Of a DNA stretch of 64,000 nt, positions 1-59,967 are shown in pieces (within the stretch, counting starts at the first letter, position 1; the number at the start of each line of letters is the position of its first letter). The notes under the pieces are model-generated. The model worked only from the letters and a program-made list of their open reading frames with translations, ran no database searches and had not been told where the DNA came from. The DNA lies in assembly GCA_051294375.1 (NCBI GenBank), contig CM119263.1:31789476-31853475 (forward strand). Reading direction: 5' to 3'. The position numbers and the translations under genes were made by a program. The DNA is from Paraspadella gotoi (lineage: Eukaryota > Chaetognatha).

Positions 1-60
1 ATCTCTCTCTCTCAACCCTGTATTTTTACTATTTTTAACCAATAATATCTCTCTCTCTCT

Positions 61-93
<33 letters not shown>

Positions 94-384
94 ACAATCT
101 CTCTCTCTCAACCCTGTATTTTTACTATTTTTAAACCAATATCTATAAATATTAAATTTTACCCAATATTTCAATGACCGCCTATGATCTCTTGCCCTCT
201 CGACTGACCTCAAAATGTCTTTCCAATGACCTCTCTTTGTCTTCTCTTGTTCTTCTCTTGTCCTGACCCCTTTCACCTCAGACCTCTCTTTGTCCTTGAA
301 AAATATCCTTCTATATTTTCCTTTTTTAATATATTCTTTTAATAAAAATTATAATCTATTTGAATTTTAATATTTTCTTGATTA
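1..384. repeat. (CT)n-rich, AT-rich left edge
   Basis: Two near-identical stretches of (CT)n followed by the same ~25-bp AT-rich segment form a short direct duplication at 1-145. The rest is AT-rich with pyrimidine-rich patches at 190-300. No coding signal is seen. Confidence 0.7.
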
Positions 385-3300
385 CAGTAACTTTTTTCTT
401 TACTCGATAAACTGGAGGGAATGGATATCTCTCAAACTAGGAGTTGAATCAGCTAAGCGATGAGTAATAGATGCAGGAAGGGTTAGCTTGTGTCCCATTG
501 GACGGATTTTTTAAAAATTTGAAAAAATTGCGCTCAGCACCTTAAAAAATTTTTTACAATATTTGCTCTAGCGCAGTTATTAATGAAGCTAGCCCCATCA
601 TTTTTTGCTCATAAATACTCCGAGACGAGCCTACATAATGATGTAATAAAATTTTTGAATTCATTTAATTTTTTTGGTTTTAATAATTAATTTGGCAAAA
701 TAATATTCAAATATACTGTAAATATCCAAGGTAATTGATTCTTTTTTTTATACAAAATGATACATTGAACTTGAGCAGTTATAATAAATAACAAATAAAA
801 TTTTAAAAAATAATTTTAAATACCAAAAATATTTTTTCAATATTATAAAAATATATTATAGTCTTAAAACTAATTAAAATATTTAAAAAATATAAAGGGT
901 TTGAAAGCGGACTTATGCTGATTCTAAATCTATTTTTTTTTTTAAAATTTGATTTCTTGTTCTCGTTTTACAGACTCATACATTTGTAAAAATTAAAAAA
1001 ATCATCCCTTTTTCAAAACCTTATAAAAAATGATTGGTCCATGTATTGAAATAAAAATTTAAAACTAACTTTGAAAAAGTAATATCTTCTTGCTATTAAA
1101 ATTTTAAATGAGAAGAATAGGATTTGCCAAGATATCAAGGAAGAAGTGTCATTATTTATATTTTTATGAAAAAAAGAATAAGATTTTTTTAATAAGCAAT
1201 TGAACTATTCTTTCGTGGCCGAAGCGGCTAGGCAGAGGTTCTTCTCAGACGAGGTTTAGTAATGACTTAAATTTTCTGCAATATTGAGGACAACCGCACA
1301 AATTTTTGTGTTCACCTATCTTTTTCTTACTAACATTACACAACCAAAGTCAGAGTTCTAATGCAGACATAATGAGTAGACCTTTCCATGCATGAAAAGT
1401 TTTTAAATCACAAAAACGAGTATTGGTAAAGGTGCCCATACATCATATGAATTTTTTGAACATTTTTTTCAATAGATTTTTACAGTAAATGATGCCAACT
1501 CTGAAAAAAAATAAAAAAATGCTAAAAAATTTACTTTTTCATAAATATCTTTTAAAGTTTTATTACTACAGGGACGAAACCCAATCTATCTTGTATAGTA
1601 GGGTAGCCCCACTCAATGGAATAAACTTTTCTTAAAATCTTAAAAGCATAAGGATCGCCGCAATTGCATAGAGAGAGAGAGAGAGAAATCGTTTTCGGAC
1701 GAATCACGAAGAGAGCGCGTTCAAATTATTTTGGGCAGTTAGGGATTTTTACATTTTTCCTCAAATTAATCTTTAGTTTCAAAAACTTGTGACGTCAAGA
1801 ACGGTAGTGAAGGTTTCAGTAACTAGACAACTCAAATAAACAAATATTGACAACGCCGTAAGCAGCGCTAGTACGACTATTATGGCTCGCCTCAATAAGT
1901 CTTTTCCTCTCTCAGCCGAAATCTTATTTTTGACCGTACTTCTTTGTCCTCACGCGTTCGGCCAAATCGTTTTTCTGGTTATTTGTCGAATCTTTGTCGA
2001 TATTTTGTCATAATTTGCGGAGACTCAAGATAAATATTTAGTTCGTTTATTAAACTCGCAAGGACGGACGACGCCTCGAACGCTTGACGTCGCGAGCGTG
2101 AAATACAAGAAGATATTTTCACATGACCACGACGATGATAATAATGCTGTTAATGATTGACTTGATTGATTAATTTATTGATTACAAATTTATTTATTTT
2201 AAATGAAGTACTATGGCAACAGCCGGGTTGCTTGTGATGCCCTTTGGGATGGAACATTTCATTGTTGGCTCGATCAATACTACTTTTAAGATTTTTAAAA
2301 AAATTTTATATAAAATAAAAGAAAAATTGACAAAAATTATTAAATTATTAACAAGTTTGAGCAAATGATATCAGAATGTACTATTTTTTATTTACTCTAA
2401 GAAAAGTGCATTCCCATTTTCTTTTTAACGTAGTTCAAACCTATTAAATAAAAATAAGGTAAGTAATTTTTTTTAATATTAAAAAGTTATAACTTTTTAA
2501 CCTATTGAAGAGACAGTAATTATTGATAAGTGTTAATGACAGAAGCATTCAATATAAGCAGTCGCTGAGCTTCGGATCAGGCTGTAACACCATGTTAGAG
2601 GCGGGTTAAGCGCCCCGTCCCTCTTAACTGCCAGACGACCACCGGGCTAGAACCCCGGACCTTTTAGGTTGGGAGGCGAATGACTTGCCTCCGGCACCAA
2701 TGGCCGCTGATGAACGGTTGGTGGATTTTAGTCCACCATACTATAGTCTTTTTTTTAAAATCTTTTTAGCAAAACAAAGGCAATTATCTCTCTATTCAAT
2801 TGAGCATAATTTTCTTTTTAAATCTTTCACAAACATTGTTTAAAAATATCATTTTTAAAAAGTTTATCAAAATAGCTTAAAACAATAGGTTTTAAAAAAA
2901 TGTATTTAGTAAAAAAAATAACTTAATTTATAATGCGAGGTATGTAACATATGTCAATTTTTTCCGCTCTACAAGATAGATTAGGTTTCATCCCTGTAGT
3001 ATAAATGTTTTAAAGATATTTATGAAAAAGTAAATTTTTACCTTTTTTTCATAGTTGGCCGCATTTACTGTAAATTTTTTTTGAAAACAAATGTTCAAAA
3101 AATTCATATGATATATGGGCACCTTTTACACAAACGATTTTTGATTTAAAAACTTTTCATATATGGAAAGGTCTACTCTTTATGTCTGCATCTGACTTTG
3201 GTTGTCCAATTTTAATAAGAAAAAGATAGGTGTTGTGAGGTTGTCTTCAATATTGCAAAAAACTTACTAAATCCTTACTAAGTCCTTACTAAATCCTAGT

Positions 3301-4170
3301 CTTTTGAAGAACCTCTGCCTCAGCCGCTTCGGCCATGAGAGAATGCTTCAATTGCCTATTAAAAAAATCTTCTTTTTTTTTTCATAAAAAAATATAAATA
3401 ATGACACTTTTCCCTTGATATCTTTGGCAAATCTTATTTTTCTCATTTACAATTTTGATGCAAGTAGATATTACATTTTCACAAGTTAATTTTAAATTTT
3501 TTTTCCAATACATGGACCCAATCATTTTTTTATAAGGTTTTGAAAAAGGATGATTTTTTTAATTTTTACAAATGTATGAGTCTGTAAAACAACAACAAGA
3601 AATCAATTTAAAAACAAAAATAGATTTAGAATCAGCATAATGTCCGCTTTCAAACCCTTTATAGTTTTTAAATATTTTAATTAGTTTTAAGACTATAATA
3701 TATTTTATAATATTGAAAAAATATTTTTGGTATTTAAAATATTTTTTTTAAATTTTATTTGTTACTTATTTAAAACTGCTCTTGTTCAATGTTATCATTT
3801 TGTATAAAAAAAGAATCAATTACCTTGGATATTTTCAGAATACTTTTGAATATTATTTGACTAAATTAATTATTAAAATCAAAAAATAAAATGAATTCAA
3901 AAATTTTATTACATCATTATGTAGGTCTTCTCGGAGTATTTATGAGCAAAAAATGATAGGGCAAGCTTCATTAATAACTGCGCCTAGAGCAAATATTGTA
4001 AAAATATTTTTTAAGGTGCTGAGCGCAATTTTTTCGAATTTTTTAAAATCCGTCCAATGGGGACACAAACTAACCCTCCTGCATCCATTACTAACAGCTG
4101 AGCTGATTCCAATCCTAGTTTGAGAGATATCCACTCCCTCCAGTTTATCGAGTAAAGAAGAAAGTTACTG
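385..4170. mobile_element. Long-TIR element, Tc1/mariner-like by its ends
   Basis: The outer ends are CAGTAACTT and its reverse complement, each flanked by TA (383-384 and 4171-4172), as expected for Tc1/mariner target duplications. The two arms (about 385-1605 and 2965-4170) are inverted copies about 1.2 kb long with scattered indels; they share, for example, the block around 1218-1250 and 3305-3340. The ~1.36-kb centre holds a (GA)n patch, a tRNA-derived SINE and AT-rich DNA. I see no transposase frame; the 64-codon open frame in the right arm is disrupted in the left arm. The element is probably non-autonomous. A foldback element or inverted duplication is the alternative. Confidence 0.6.
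2545..2740 (-). mobile_element. tRNA-derived SINE, copy 1
   Basis: Read on the - strand, it has a GGTGGACTAAAATCCACC head hairpin, then an A-box-like TGGCCATTGG, a GGAGGC...GCCTCC anticodon-type stem, and a T-arm with 5-bp stem CCGGG/CCCGG around GTTCTAG (B box). A body ending near TTACTGTCTCTTC follows. Two further copies lie at 25447-25690 and 25888-26122. The unit is about 200-240 bp. Confidence 0.75.
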
Positions 4171-4345
4171 TACCTAATTCGTATTTTAAGTTTTCTGTTC
4201 TTTTTTTTTTTTGTATTTTTAACTCCGATTTCTTTCAGTAATACTATAATTATTTTTTTAATGAGTTTTTAAAAATAGTATTATTTTGAATAAAAAAAGA
4301 ATATTCTTAGTTGGTCGGTCTTAGCTAATGAAGTCGGAAATCAGC

Positions 4346-4429
<84 letters not shown>

Positions 4430-6018
4430 TGTTGAGAAAGTTAAGACGAAATAAAAAGAGAGAAAAGAAGTGTTTAAGAGCCGGGCTACAGCGCGTTGCG
4501 TGGAATACAGTTTTTAAGAGAAGTCTTTAAAAAAGAAAAGAAAAAAGATTTCTTTATAAAGAAAAGTTTTTACTCTTGTCATTTGGTTAAGATTTTATTT
4601 CATTCGACGATAATTTAAATATTGAATTTAACGATTACATATAAGTTTGGAAGAAAAATTCGTCGTTACTTTAATTATATTATTTAAATTTTAACTAATT
4701 ATGAATCCTTATAGTTTTATAATATATATTACCATCTTTCTCCTTTATTTTCTTTTTTTCCATTTTCCATTTTTCCATTTTACACTTTCCGTCTTTCCTA
4801 TTTTTAATTTATTACTATCCTGATTTACCATTTTATATGTTTCCATTTTTATATTTCATTTTTTCCCCAGTCTTTCATTTTCTGATTTCCATTTCTATTT
4901 CTACTTTTCATTTTCACTTTCAATTTTACTAATTTTGCATTTCCAGTTTTTCACAAATATCAATTTTATAACTTTTACAATGTTTCATTACCATTTTCCC
5001 ATTTCCTTCTTCCAAATTTTCTATTTTTCACTTCCCCTCAATTTCCGCTTTCCCTTTTTCACTTCTGTTTCGATGAAAACCAAACTTCTCAACTTTGCCC
5101 CCGATGCTCTTTTGTTCTCTCTTACTAACGCAAGGATTTTCCGTTTATTCAGCGATCACAGCGACATCCATAGTTTCGATTTTGTATTAAGGTATATATA
5201 CTTGAGTACAGTTCTCCGAGGCGACGCATGGCTGATTCTGATTGGTTCTTCGTGATTTCGATAGATTCTGATCACGATTTTATCGACGTGGAACGCTTCA
5301 GATCTTGTTCAGTCTTGCATTGCGTTTTAGTGCTTTTTCAAAGATCAATAAATAGCTTTTTAGATATCTCGGAAACTTTTTTAAATTTAAGAACTTTGTG
5401 ATCGCTGGACCTTTCTTGTGATAGAGGCAACCTTTTTTCTACATATTTTGCTTCAGAAACAAGTAAGAAAGAGTCTTTAAACTGAATATATTTGCTGAGT
5501 TTGTATTAAATGTTTTGTTATTCCTTGCCCAGGACTTCTAACTCACATCTACTAAAGATACTTGATTCGTCAAGTCCTGGGCTGAGCCTACTTGGCAGAG
5601 ACTTTGTCGTCCATCCTCACTTGAGCGTCGAGACCGGCGCCATCGTCTCTTTCGCGCCATCATCCTCGAATTGCTCTCGTTTTTGATAGCGCAGAATCAG
5701 CTCAAGAAGTTAGTCGTCAACGTTAGCCAACGTTAGCAAGCTCTTCGAACTTAGTTCAATACAACTTCCCCTTTTATCCCATTTCCATTTTCAACATCCC
5801 TTTTTGCCTTTTCCACAATTTACGCTTTCCCTTTTCCACTTCCTCTTTTATCCCATTTCCATTTTCCACATCCCCTTTGGCCTTTTCCACTTTCCTCCTC
5901 TTCGCGTCAAACACGTTGGGCGTCGCTTTGTCATTCGCTCCAAACCTGTTTGGAGTCTCAAAGAGAAAGAAAAATAGAAAGAAAGATAGAAAGAGAGAAA
6001 GACAAAAGAAACAAAGAG

Positions 6019-6049
<31 letters not shown>

Positions 6050-6620
6050 CAGAAAGAAAGAACTAGAGAGAGACCAAAAAAGAAAGATTGAAAAAAAAAG
6101 AGAAAAAAGGAATAAAGAATAAAAAGATAGTAAAAAAAGAAAAAAAGAAAGAAAGAAAGAAAGAGAGAAAGAAAGAAAGAAAGAAAGAAAGGTTGCCATA
6201 ACCTGGATCTGGCGTGGATGGACCGACATCAATTCTCATGAGTTTTCTGTCTGTGTATCAGAGAAAAAAATGAGAAAAAAATAAAAGAATGAAAACCAAA
6301 GCAAATGTGAACAAAAAACAATGACGTTAAGAAAAATATTTTATTCATTATATATTTTATTTTATTATTTCTTATTTATTTATAAATTTAATCATTTATT
6401 TGGAATTATTAATTATTATTATACGTATTTAATATGAATTTTAATTTTAATATCTTTTCCCTTTAACATTCATATTTGCATTTGCATTTTTTTGTTGCTT
6501 TATTCGATTTTTTAACAAACATCTATAGGGGTTAAACAACATCTGCGAACATCTGTAAATATTTGTGAGCATCAGTGAACCAGACTCGGCTAAAAATAGA
6601 CGAAGGATAACGCGAAGGGA
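4171..6620. other. AT/T-rich non-coding stretch with microsatellites
   Basis: Contains (GA)n at 4345-4430, T-rich low-complexity DNA at 4730-5060, and an (AAAG)n/GA tract at 5965-6195. A 106-codon open frame at 4935-5255 and a short frame at 5590-5690 lack splice or family support. No gene is called. Confidence 0.5.
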
Positions 6621-9117
<2,497 letters not shown>

Positions 9118-9916
9118 TACTCTCTTTCCTTTCTTCCCTTTCCTTTCTTTCCTTTCCTCCCTTTCCTTTCTTTCCTCTCTTTCCTATCTCTCTTTTGCTC
9201 CCTTTTCTTTCCTCTCTTTCTTCTCTTTCCTTTCTTCCCTTTCCTCTCTTTCCTTTCCTCTCTTTCCTCTCTTTCCTTTCCTCTCTTTCCTTTCTTACCT
9301 TTCTTTTCTTTCCTCCCTTTCCTCTCTTTCCTCTCTCTCCTCTCCCCTCTTTCATTTATTCATTCTTTATTTTCCTCCCTTTCCTCTCTTTCCTTTCTTC
9401 CCTTTCCTTTCTTTCCTAACTTTCCTTTCCTCCCTTTCCTCTCTTTCCTCTCTCTCCTTTCCTCTCCTTCTTTTCCTATCTTTCCTTTCCTCTCCTTCCT
9501 TTCTTCCCTTCCCTCTCTTTCACTCTTTCCTTTCTTTTCTTTCCTTTCCTCCCTTTCTTCTCTCTTCTTTCCTCCCTTTCCTTTCCTTTCCTCTCTCTTC
9601 TTTCCTCTCTTTCCTTACCTCTCTTTCCTCTCTTTCTTTTTCTCCTTTTCATCTCTCTCCTTTCCTCTCTTTCCTTCTTTCCTTTCTTCCCTTCCCTTTT
9701 TTCCCGTTCCTCTCTTACCTTTCCTCCCTTTCCTCTCTTTCCTTTCCTCTCTTTCCTCTTCTTCCTTTCCTCTCTTTCCGTTCTTACCTTTCCTTTCTTT
9801 CCTTTTCTCTCTTTCCTGTCTTTCCTCTCTCTCCTTTCCTCTATTTCCTTTCCTCCTTTGCCTAACTCTCCTTTCCTCTCTTTCCTCTCTCTCGTTTCCT
9901 CCCTTTTTCCTTTCAG
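9118..9916 (+). repeat. 800-bp polypyrimidine tract ending at a splice acceptor
   Basis: An almost unbroken run of TTTCCTTTCCTCTC-type units ends in TTTCCTTTCAG at 9916, the acceptor of the first recognised tinc exon. It is far longer than an ordinary polypyrimidine tract. Long open frames on both strands here are low-complexity (Arg/Lys/Glu-rich or Ser/Leu/Phe/Pro-rich). Confidence 0.75.
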
Positions 9917-54943
<45,027 letters not shown>

Positions 54944-55018
54944 ACTTTTTTTGTCAGTTTTTAAATTTTTTTTTATGATAAAATCTTTTTTTTAATCGAG
55001 TTTTTCTCTCTTTTCTTT

Positions 55019-55766
55019 TTAGTCGGATCTGCTTAACGCAGATTCCGACTCTATAATCCACTTTGTCAGCCCGTCGGTCCACCCCCCCAATCTTGTTGGG
55101 CATTCACTAAGATCATATCAGAAAATCAAATTATGATAAATTATGCAAAAAAAATTATGTCCGTTCGTCAGTCCGTCCGTCCGTCCGTCCCCCTTTAGCA
55201 AAAAACTCCTATTACTCGTGATTGGATGGATGGATTGGAATTAAATTTTGTGTGTGGGTAGGGAAATGTGTGATTGAGCTGGATATTTGATGGAATCGTG
55301 CGAGTGGAAATGAGTTTAAATGAAAAAAAACAAACCTGTTTCACTATTTGACTATGCTTTTTTTATATTAAATATATATGTAGGAAGTATTAATTAATCA
55401 AATAATTAATCAGTTAATTAATTAATCAATTAATTAATCAATAATTAATTAATAAGTCAATTAATCAATCAATATATTAATCAATAAATGAATTTATTTA
55501 TCTATTAATTAATTATTCAATCAATCAATTTATTTATCAATAAATTAATTATTTAATCTATCAATCAATCAATAAAGTAAGTCAATCGGTATCGGCTTTA
55601 TTGTCATCGTCGCCATCATCATCATCGTTGCGTTTGTCGTGATCAGTGACGAAAAGATCTAAAAACAAACATTTTGCATCAAATTAACTAATTAGGCAAT
55701 TAATTAATTAATTTAAATAATAATTAATAAATTAATTAATTACCGCTAATGATCGTGGGCAGATCT
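55019..55766 (-). mobile_element. GGATCTGC-palindrome family, copy 3, full-length type
   Basis: Inverted relative to 19749-20666, with both ends present: the terminal hairpin at 55022-55055 and CCGCTAATGATC...GCAGATC at 55743-55766. Contains (GTCC)n and (TCAA)n/(TTAA)n stretches. Starts 75 bp after the tinc stop codon. Confidence 0.65.
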
Positions 55767-55807
55767 TTTTTTCTTTCTTCTCCTTCTTAATTTTATCTTT
55801 TTTTTCG

Positions 55808-56309
55808 GCCATATTATCCGAAAACGCCCCATTGAACGAATGTTTTTTAGTTTTTTAGGTTAATTATTATTATGTAACGGGTTTTGGACTTGGAACCAGA
55901 CTTGAAGGTTTTCAAGGCCCCCAAAGCAGTTTACGGTCATCCTCACACCTTATCAGAATTAATTTTTTTTTTAAATTTTAAAATTTTTTTTAATATTATA
56001 TAACAATATAATAATTTAATAAATTAGAAAATTATTTATAGTTCAGAACATTTTTACAAAAAAATATTTTAATTCAAAAATGAATACCAATAATAGATTT
56101 AATTAATACTATTTTAAAAAAAAATTAAATTTGGTCGGCCAATGCTACTATTAGGGATTGACCCTAGTACCTAAAAGTTATTAACTTATTACTCATTAAA
56201 TAATATTATCAGTTTATAACTGAGATATTTAACTTATTAACAAAGTAAATTTTTAAAATTAGTTTTAAGAATTACAAACCGAAATGGGGCGCTCTCGGAA
56301 ATTGGAGCC
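55808..56309. mobile_element. MITE-like 'GGC...GCCCCATT' element
   Basis: Begins GGCCATATTATCCGAAAACG and ends AATGGGGCGCTCTCGGAAAT then TGGAGCC: inverted termini of ~30 bp matching 25258-26537 and 59705-59967. No coding potential. Confidence 0.6.
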
Positions 56310-56988
56310 CCTTTTTGGAATTATATCAACTTTAAATCCTAATTTCGACGCAAACAATTTATTAAAGTTAGATTATACATGATATTCATCAATAATTGTG
56401 TTGTAAAAAAATTTTTGCACCATTTCGTTTATTCATGAATTGATTTATCATCGAATTCTATGTTGAACTATATTTTAGTATAAAAATAAAAGTTGACTTT
56501 TTTAATGTAAGAAAATACTCATTTTTAAAAATTTTTATGATCAGAATCTGATGTTTATAAAACAGTTTAATATATCTTGTTTTAAACTATTTGATTTAAT
56601 GTTAAATATTTGTAATGTGATATATAAATAGTTATTCATTTAATAAAAAAAGTGTTTCTTAACTTGCATTGTTTTATGACTTTTATCCGGCACAAAAATC
56701 ACAAATATATCCTTAAATTATGTTATTTCCTTTCTTTTCGTTGTGTATATATAGTTAGAGAAAACAAATAAATAAATTTAAAAAAATCCTTGTTATCAAA
56801 CAAACAAACTTTGTTTTCTCTAATCTTAAAATTAATAATTCTTATAAATTTAATAATAATCGATACAATTTATTTTTAATATTATATAAATTCTTTAAAA
56901 AACCTTCGTTAGATTACACAGAAACATAAGCACAAACAACGTTTAACGTTACTTCATCTCACTGAAAATTATCAATCATATTGACTAT

Positions 56989-57612
56989 TAGGGTGGAGTG
57001 ATGAAAAGATTGAGTGATTGAACATTATTTTTTTGCTGCCTATGGACATATAATTAATGAATTTTAAATCCTTTTAAAAATTTTTTTAGCATAACAGTAT
57101 AGCAAATTCAATTATTTATGTAGTAATATCCTTATAAAATCGTTAAATTTCAAAATAATTTTTTTTTATTTTTAAGAACTGATTTGGATTCGCGGTAAAA
57201 AACTAAGAAACTTTTATAAAATATGTTATATGATATTTTAATGTTTAGATCACAAAAAATGACTAAAACGTTTTAACATATATAAGTTTCTACTACAGAG
57301 AATAAAAAAGTCAGGAATTTTTACCTTTTTCTTATTTTAAACATTGAAGATGACAGAATTTTTGATAACATGTTTTATATTTTTGATTCAACTTTTTATG
57401 AAGAATCTGAATCTTTATTAAAAGTTTTATAAAAATTATTTTAAAATTTACTATTTTATAAGGATATTACTACAAATATATTATATTTTGCTATTCGTTC
57501 CCAAGATAATATGAACGAAATATTTTTGTACTAGTTAATCATACTATCTCACATCTAAATATCATTGTTCGATCATTCAAATAAATTTTTTGTTCTTGAG
57601 TGCTCCACTCTA
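56989..57612. mobile_element. hAT-like MITE, 624 bp, 8-bp target duplication
   Basis: Starts TAGGGTGGAGTGATGAAAAG and ends AGTGCTCCACTCTA, flanked by TTGACTAT at 56981-56988 and 57613-57620. It has the same self-complementary AT-rich core (TTTTTGATTCAACTTTTTAT...) as its relatives. No transposase. Confidence 0.8.
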
Positions 57613-57620
57613 TTGACTAT

Positions 57621-58645
57621 TATATGAGTTATGACTCATTGAAATTCTGGCGACCGCATTTTTAACTGATCACGTGACTACCAAGTATAAAACCTAAGCA
57701 TCTCATAGTACACAACCTTTCTATCGAGTATTATCCCAAATTCTTAAATGATTAAGTTAAGCATTTAAGTGAGACAAGTCAACAGACCAACAGTTACTTC
57801 ACGAGTGATGGCGGCTAAACTTATAGGGGTCAGTTTCTGCTTTATGGTTTAAAAAAAAACGACTCTTTATTCTGGTCGTCGTTGGTCATAATCACGCTAG
57901 AATATTATTAATATAAATTAAACTAAATATTTTATTTAATCATCCAACTTATCAATTTACTCCTATTTTAGCTCATAATGTTTAAAATTTAAAACGGTCC
58001 CAATTTTAACGTGTCTCTATACACCATACTCATTGACATTTAAGGAAAAACTCATGGATTTTTATTGGCGAAATCGAGATAATATTTTATTCTGAGAATA
58101 ATAGTGACTGCGAGATCCACGCAGAAGTCCTGTTCAATTTTTTTCGCTGTCTCGAATCTTAGAGACTACTAGCGCTTCCTTTTGTTTTAAATAAATGTAT
58201 AAAGAAATGATAAAATTTCGATACATACTTATCAAAAATACACTGCGCAACTTGGGCTAATAAATAAGAACAGTCATTGCAATCTCAACTGTCATAAATG
58301 GCATGGATATTATTTCTGTAAGAATAAAAATCATCATCTTATAACTATCTAATCAAACGTTCTTTCGGCTCAAAAACTAAAATTATTTACCTTAAAGAAA
58401 AATGAACCAACTAAGAGTATTGTTCATTTATCGTGTTTTTTAAAATCTTAACAATACCAATGTTTTTTGAACAATTTTCGACAAAAGTTAAATTATTACA
58501 AGGTCATTGTAATTCTTATCACTGGGGGGAAAGGAGATTCCATCAAGGAATATGAAAAATATAATAATTGGATTTATAAAAAACCACGACACTTTGAAAA
58601 AAATATATATAAGTGGCGATGAACCTTGGATTATATTTTTTTTGG
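57621..58645. other. Intergenic AT-rich DNA with an LTR fragment
   Basis: 58040-58160 contains, on the - strand, a piece of the LTR-like family (CTCAGAATAAAATATTATCTC and CCATGAGTTTTTCC, compare 42465-42500). Otherwise no feature is recognised. Confidence 0.45.
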
Positions 58646-58980
58646 CTCTCTTTTCCGAGAGTGCCCCATTTCTGGGCTCTCTTTTCCGAGAAAGCCCCAT
58701 TCTGGGATCTCTTTTCCAAAAATGCCCTAATAATGTTATATTTATCAGAGAATTTAATTTTAAACCTTGATATATGTTTTTAATCTAAAAATCCCCAACC
58801 TTAATCCTTAACTTAAACTTAATCATAAACCCTAACCCTATTCACTAATTTTTAAACTTAACTCCTAACCTTAAATGCTGATCCCTAACCCTAATTACAA
58901 ACCAAGTCCCTAACCTAATCCCTAACCACTAATATAATAATTAACTTAAAAAACTATCCTAAATTTAATATTAAATGGGA
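58646..58980 (-). repeat. Telomere-like degenerate repeat element
   Basis: GGCTCTCTTTTCCGAGAGTG terminus, then the terminal motif repeated three times, followed by CCCTAACCCTATTCACTAATT-like degenerate units. Right terminus not recognised. Confidence 0.65.
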
Positions 58981-59704
58981 ATTCAAGGAAAATAACACCA
59001 ATTTTTTTTTGGACAAAGTTTAAATCAAAGCTGAACTTATGATTGAAATGTGCTCCGTGTATAAAGCTAAGAAAAACTATTATATTGCAAAACAGAATTA
59101 TAAAATTGGAACATGAAACAAAAAATAATTAATTTTTTCAAAAAATTAAGGATTTTTATCCTAAGCCTAAGCGACTTTGATTTAACCTTTTCCAATAACT
59201 AAAAAAAAAAAATTCTGTTAAATTAAGTGTTAAGGGTGAAAAACGGTTTAGGATCTTAATGATTTGAGGTTTTAACACAAGACACGGGTGACGGTATAAA
59301 ACACTAAAACATTTGCATTCCTTGAATGATACGCAAAGGAGGGAACTTTTGTTATCCTCTTGATAATAATAAACCTTTGTTTTAGAAAATCCACTTTACT
59401 AAAACAATAAAATATTTAAAAATATTTAGTTAAAAAGTAAAAATAACAATAATTAAAATTTAAAAAAATAAAAATTGTCTATAAAATATTAAAAAAAAAT
59501 TTTGTACCAAAAGAAAGATAAATTAAAAATAATATAAAGGCAGAATAATTTTTAAAATAATAAATTGAATGCAAAAAGTAAGAGAATAAATTTGTTTACA
59601 AAATTTTAAAAAGTTAAAAAAAACTAAAACCTTAATTAGATAAATTAGAAAATTAAGTTTTTTTACTTGCGTATGAAGTCGTGGCTTTTTACCCAATAAA
59701 TAAA
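58981..59704. other. AT-rich intergenic stretch
   Basis: No genes, clear repeats or motifs seen. Confidence 0.4.
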
Positions 59705-59967
59705 TGGCTCTTTTCCGGGAGTGCCACATTTTTATTTTATTATCTTAAAATCTAATTATAACCTCAACTTATATTCTTATAATCCAATGCCTAACCTTAA
59801 CCTAATCCTGAACCCTTATCCTAAATTTCTTAACATAAATCTCTAATATTCATAACGAACCAATGTCTTATTTTAATTATTAACCTTCTCCCTTACCTAA
59901 TTCCTAAACTTTAATTTTAACTAAAGAATTTAAATAAAAAAGGGGCGTTCGGAAAAAATAAAGCCAT
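59705..59967. mobile_element. MITE-like 'GGCTC' element, complete
   Basis: About 263 bp from GGCTCTTTTCCGGGAGTGCC to GGGGCGTTCGGAAAAAATAA then AGCC; inverted termini with degenerate (CTAACC)n-like sequence inside. Confidence 0.65.

Noticed and set aside
2545-2740. tRNA gene
   Set aside because: A and B boxes are present, but the acceptor stem does not close and three mobile copies exist, so it is a SINE.
4935-5255. Possible first tinc exon (MKTKLLNFAPDALLFSLTNA, donor-like AAG|GTATAT)
   Set aside because: Would leave in phase 2 while exon 9917 enters in phase 1, no start context or similarity, and the upstream part is T-rich filler.
5590-5700. Retroelement protease-like fragment (LGRDFVVHPHLSVETG)
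   Set aside because: Too short, and no catalytic triad or neighbours.
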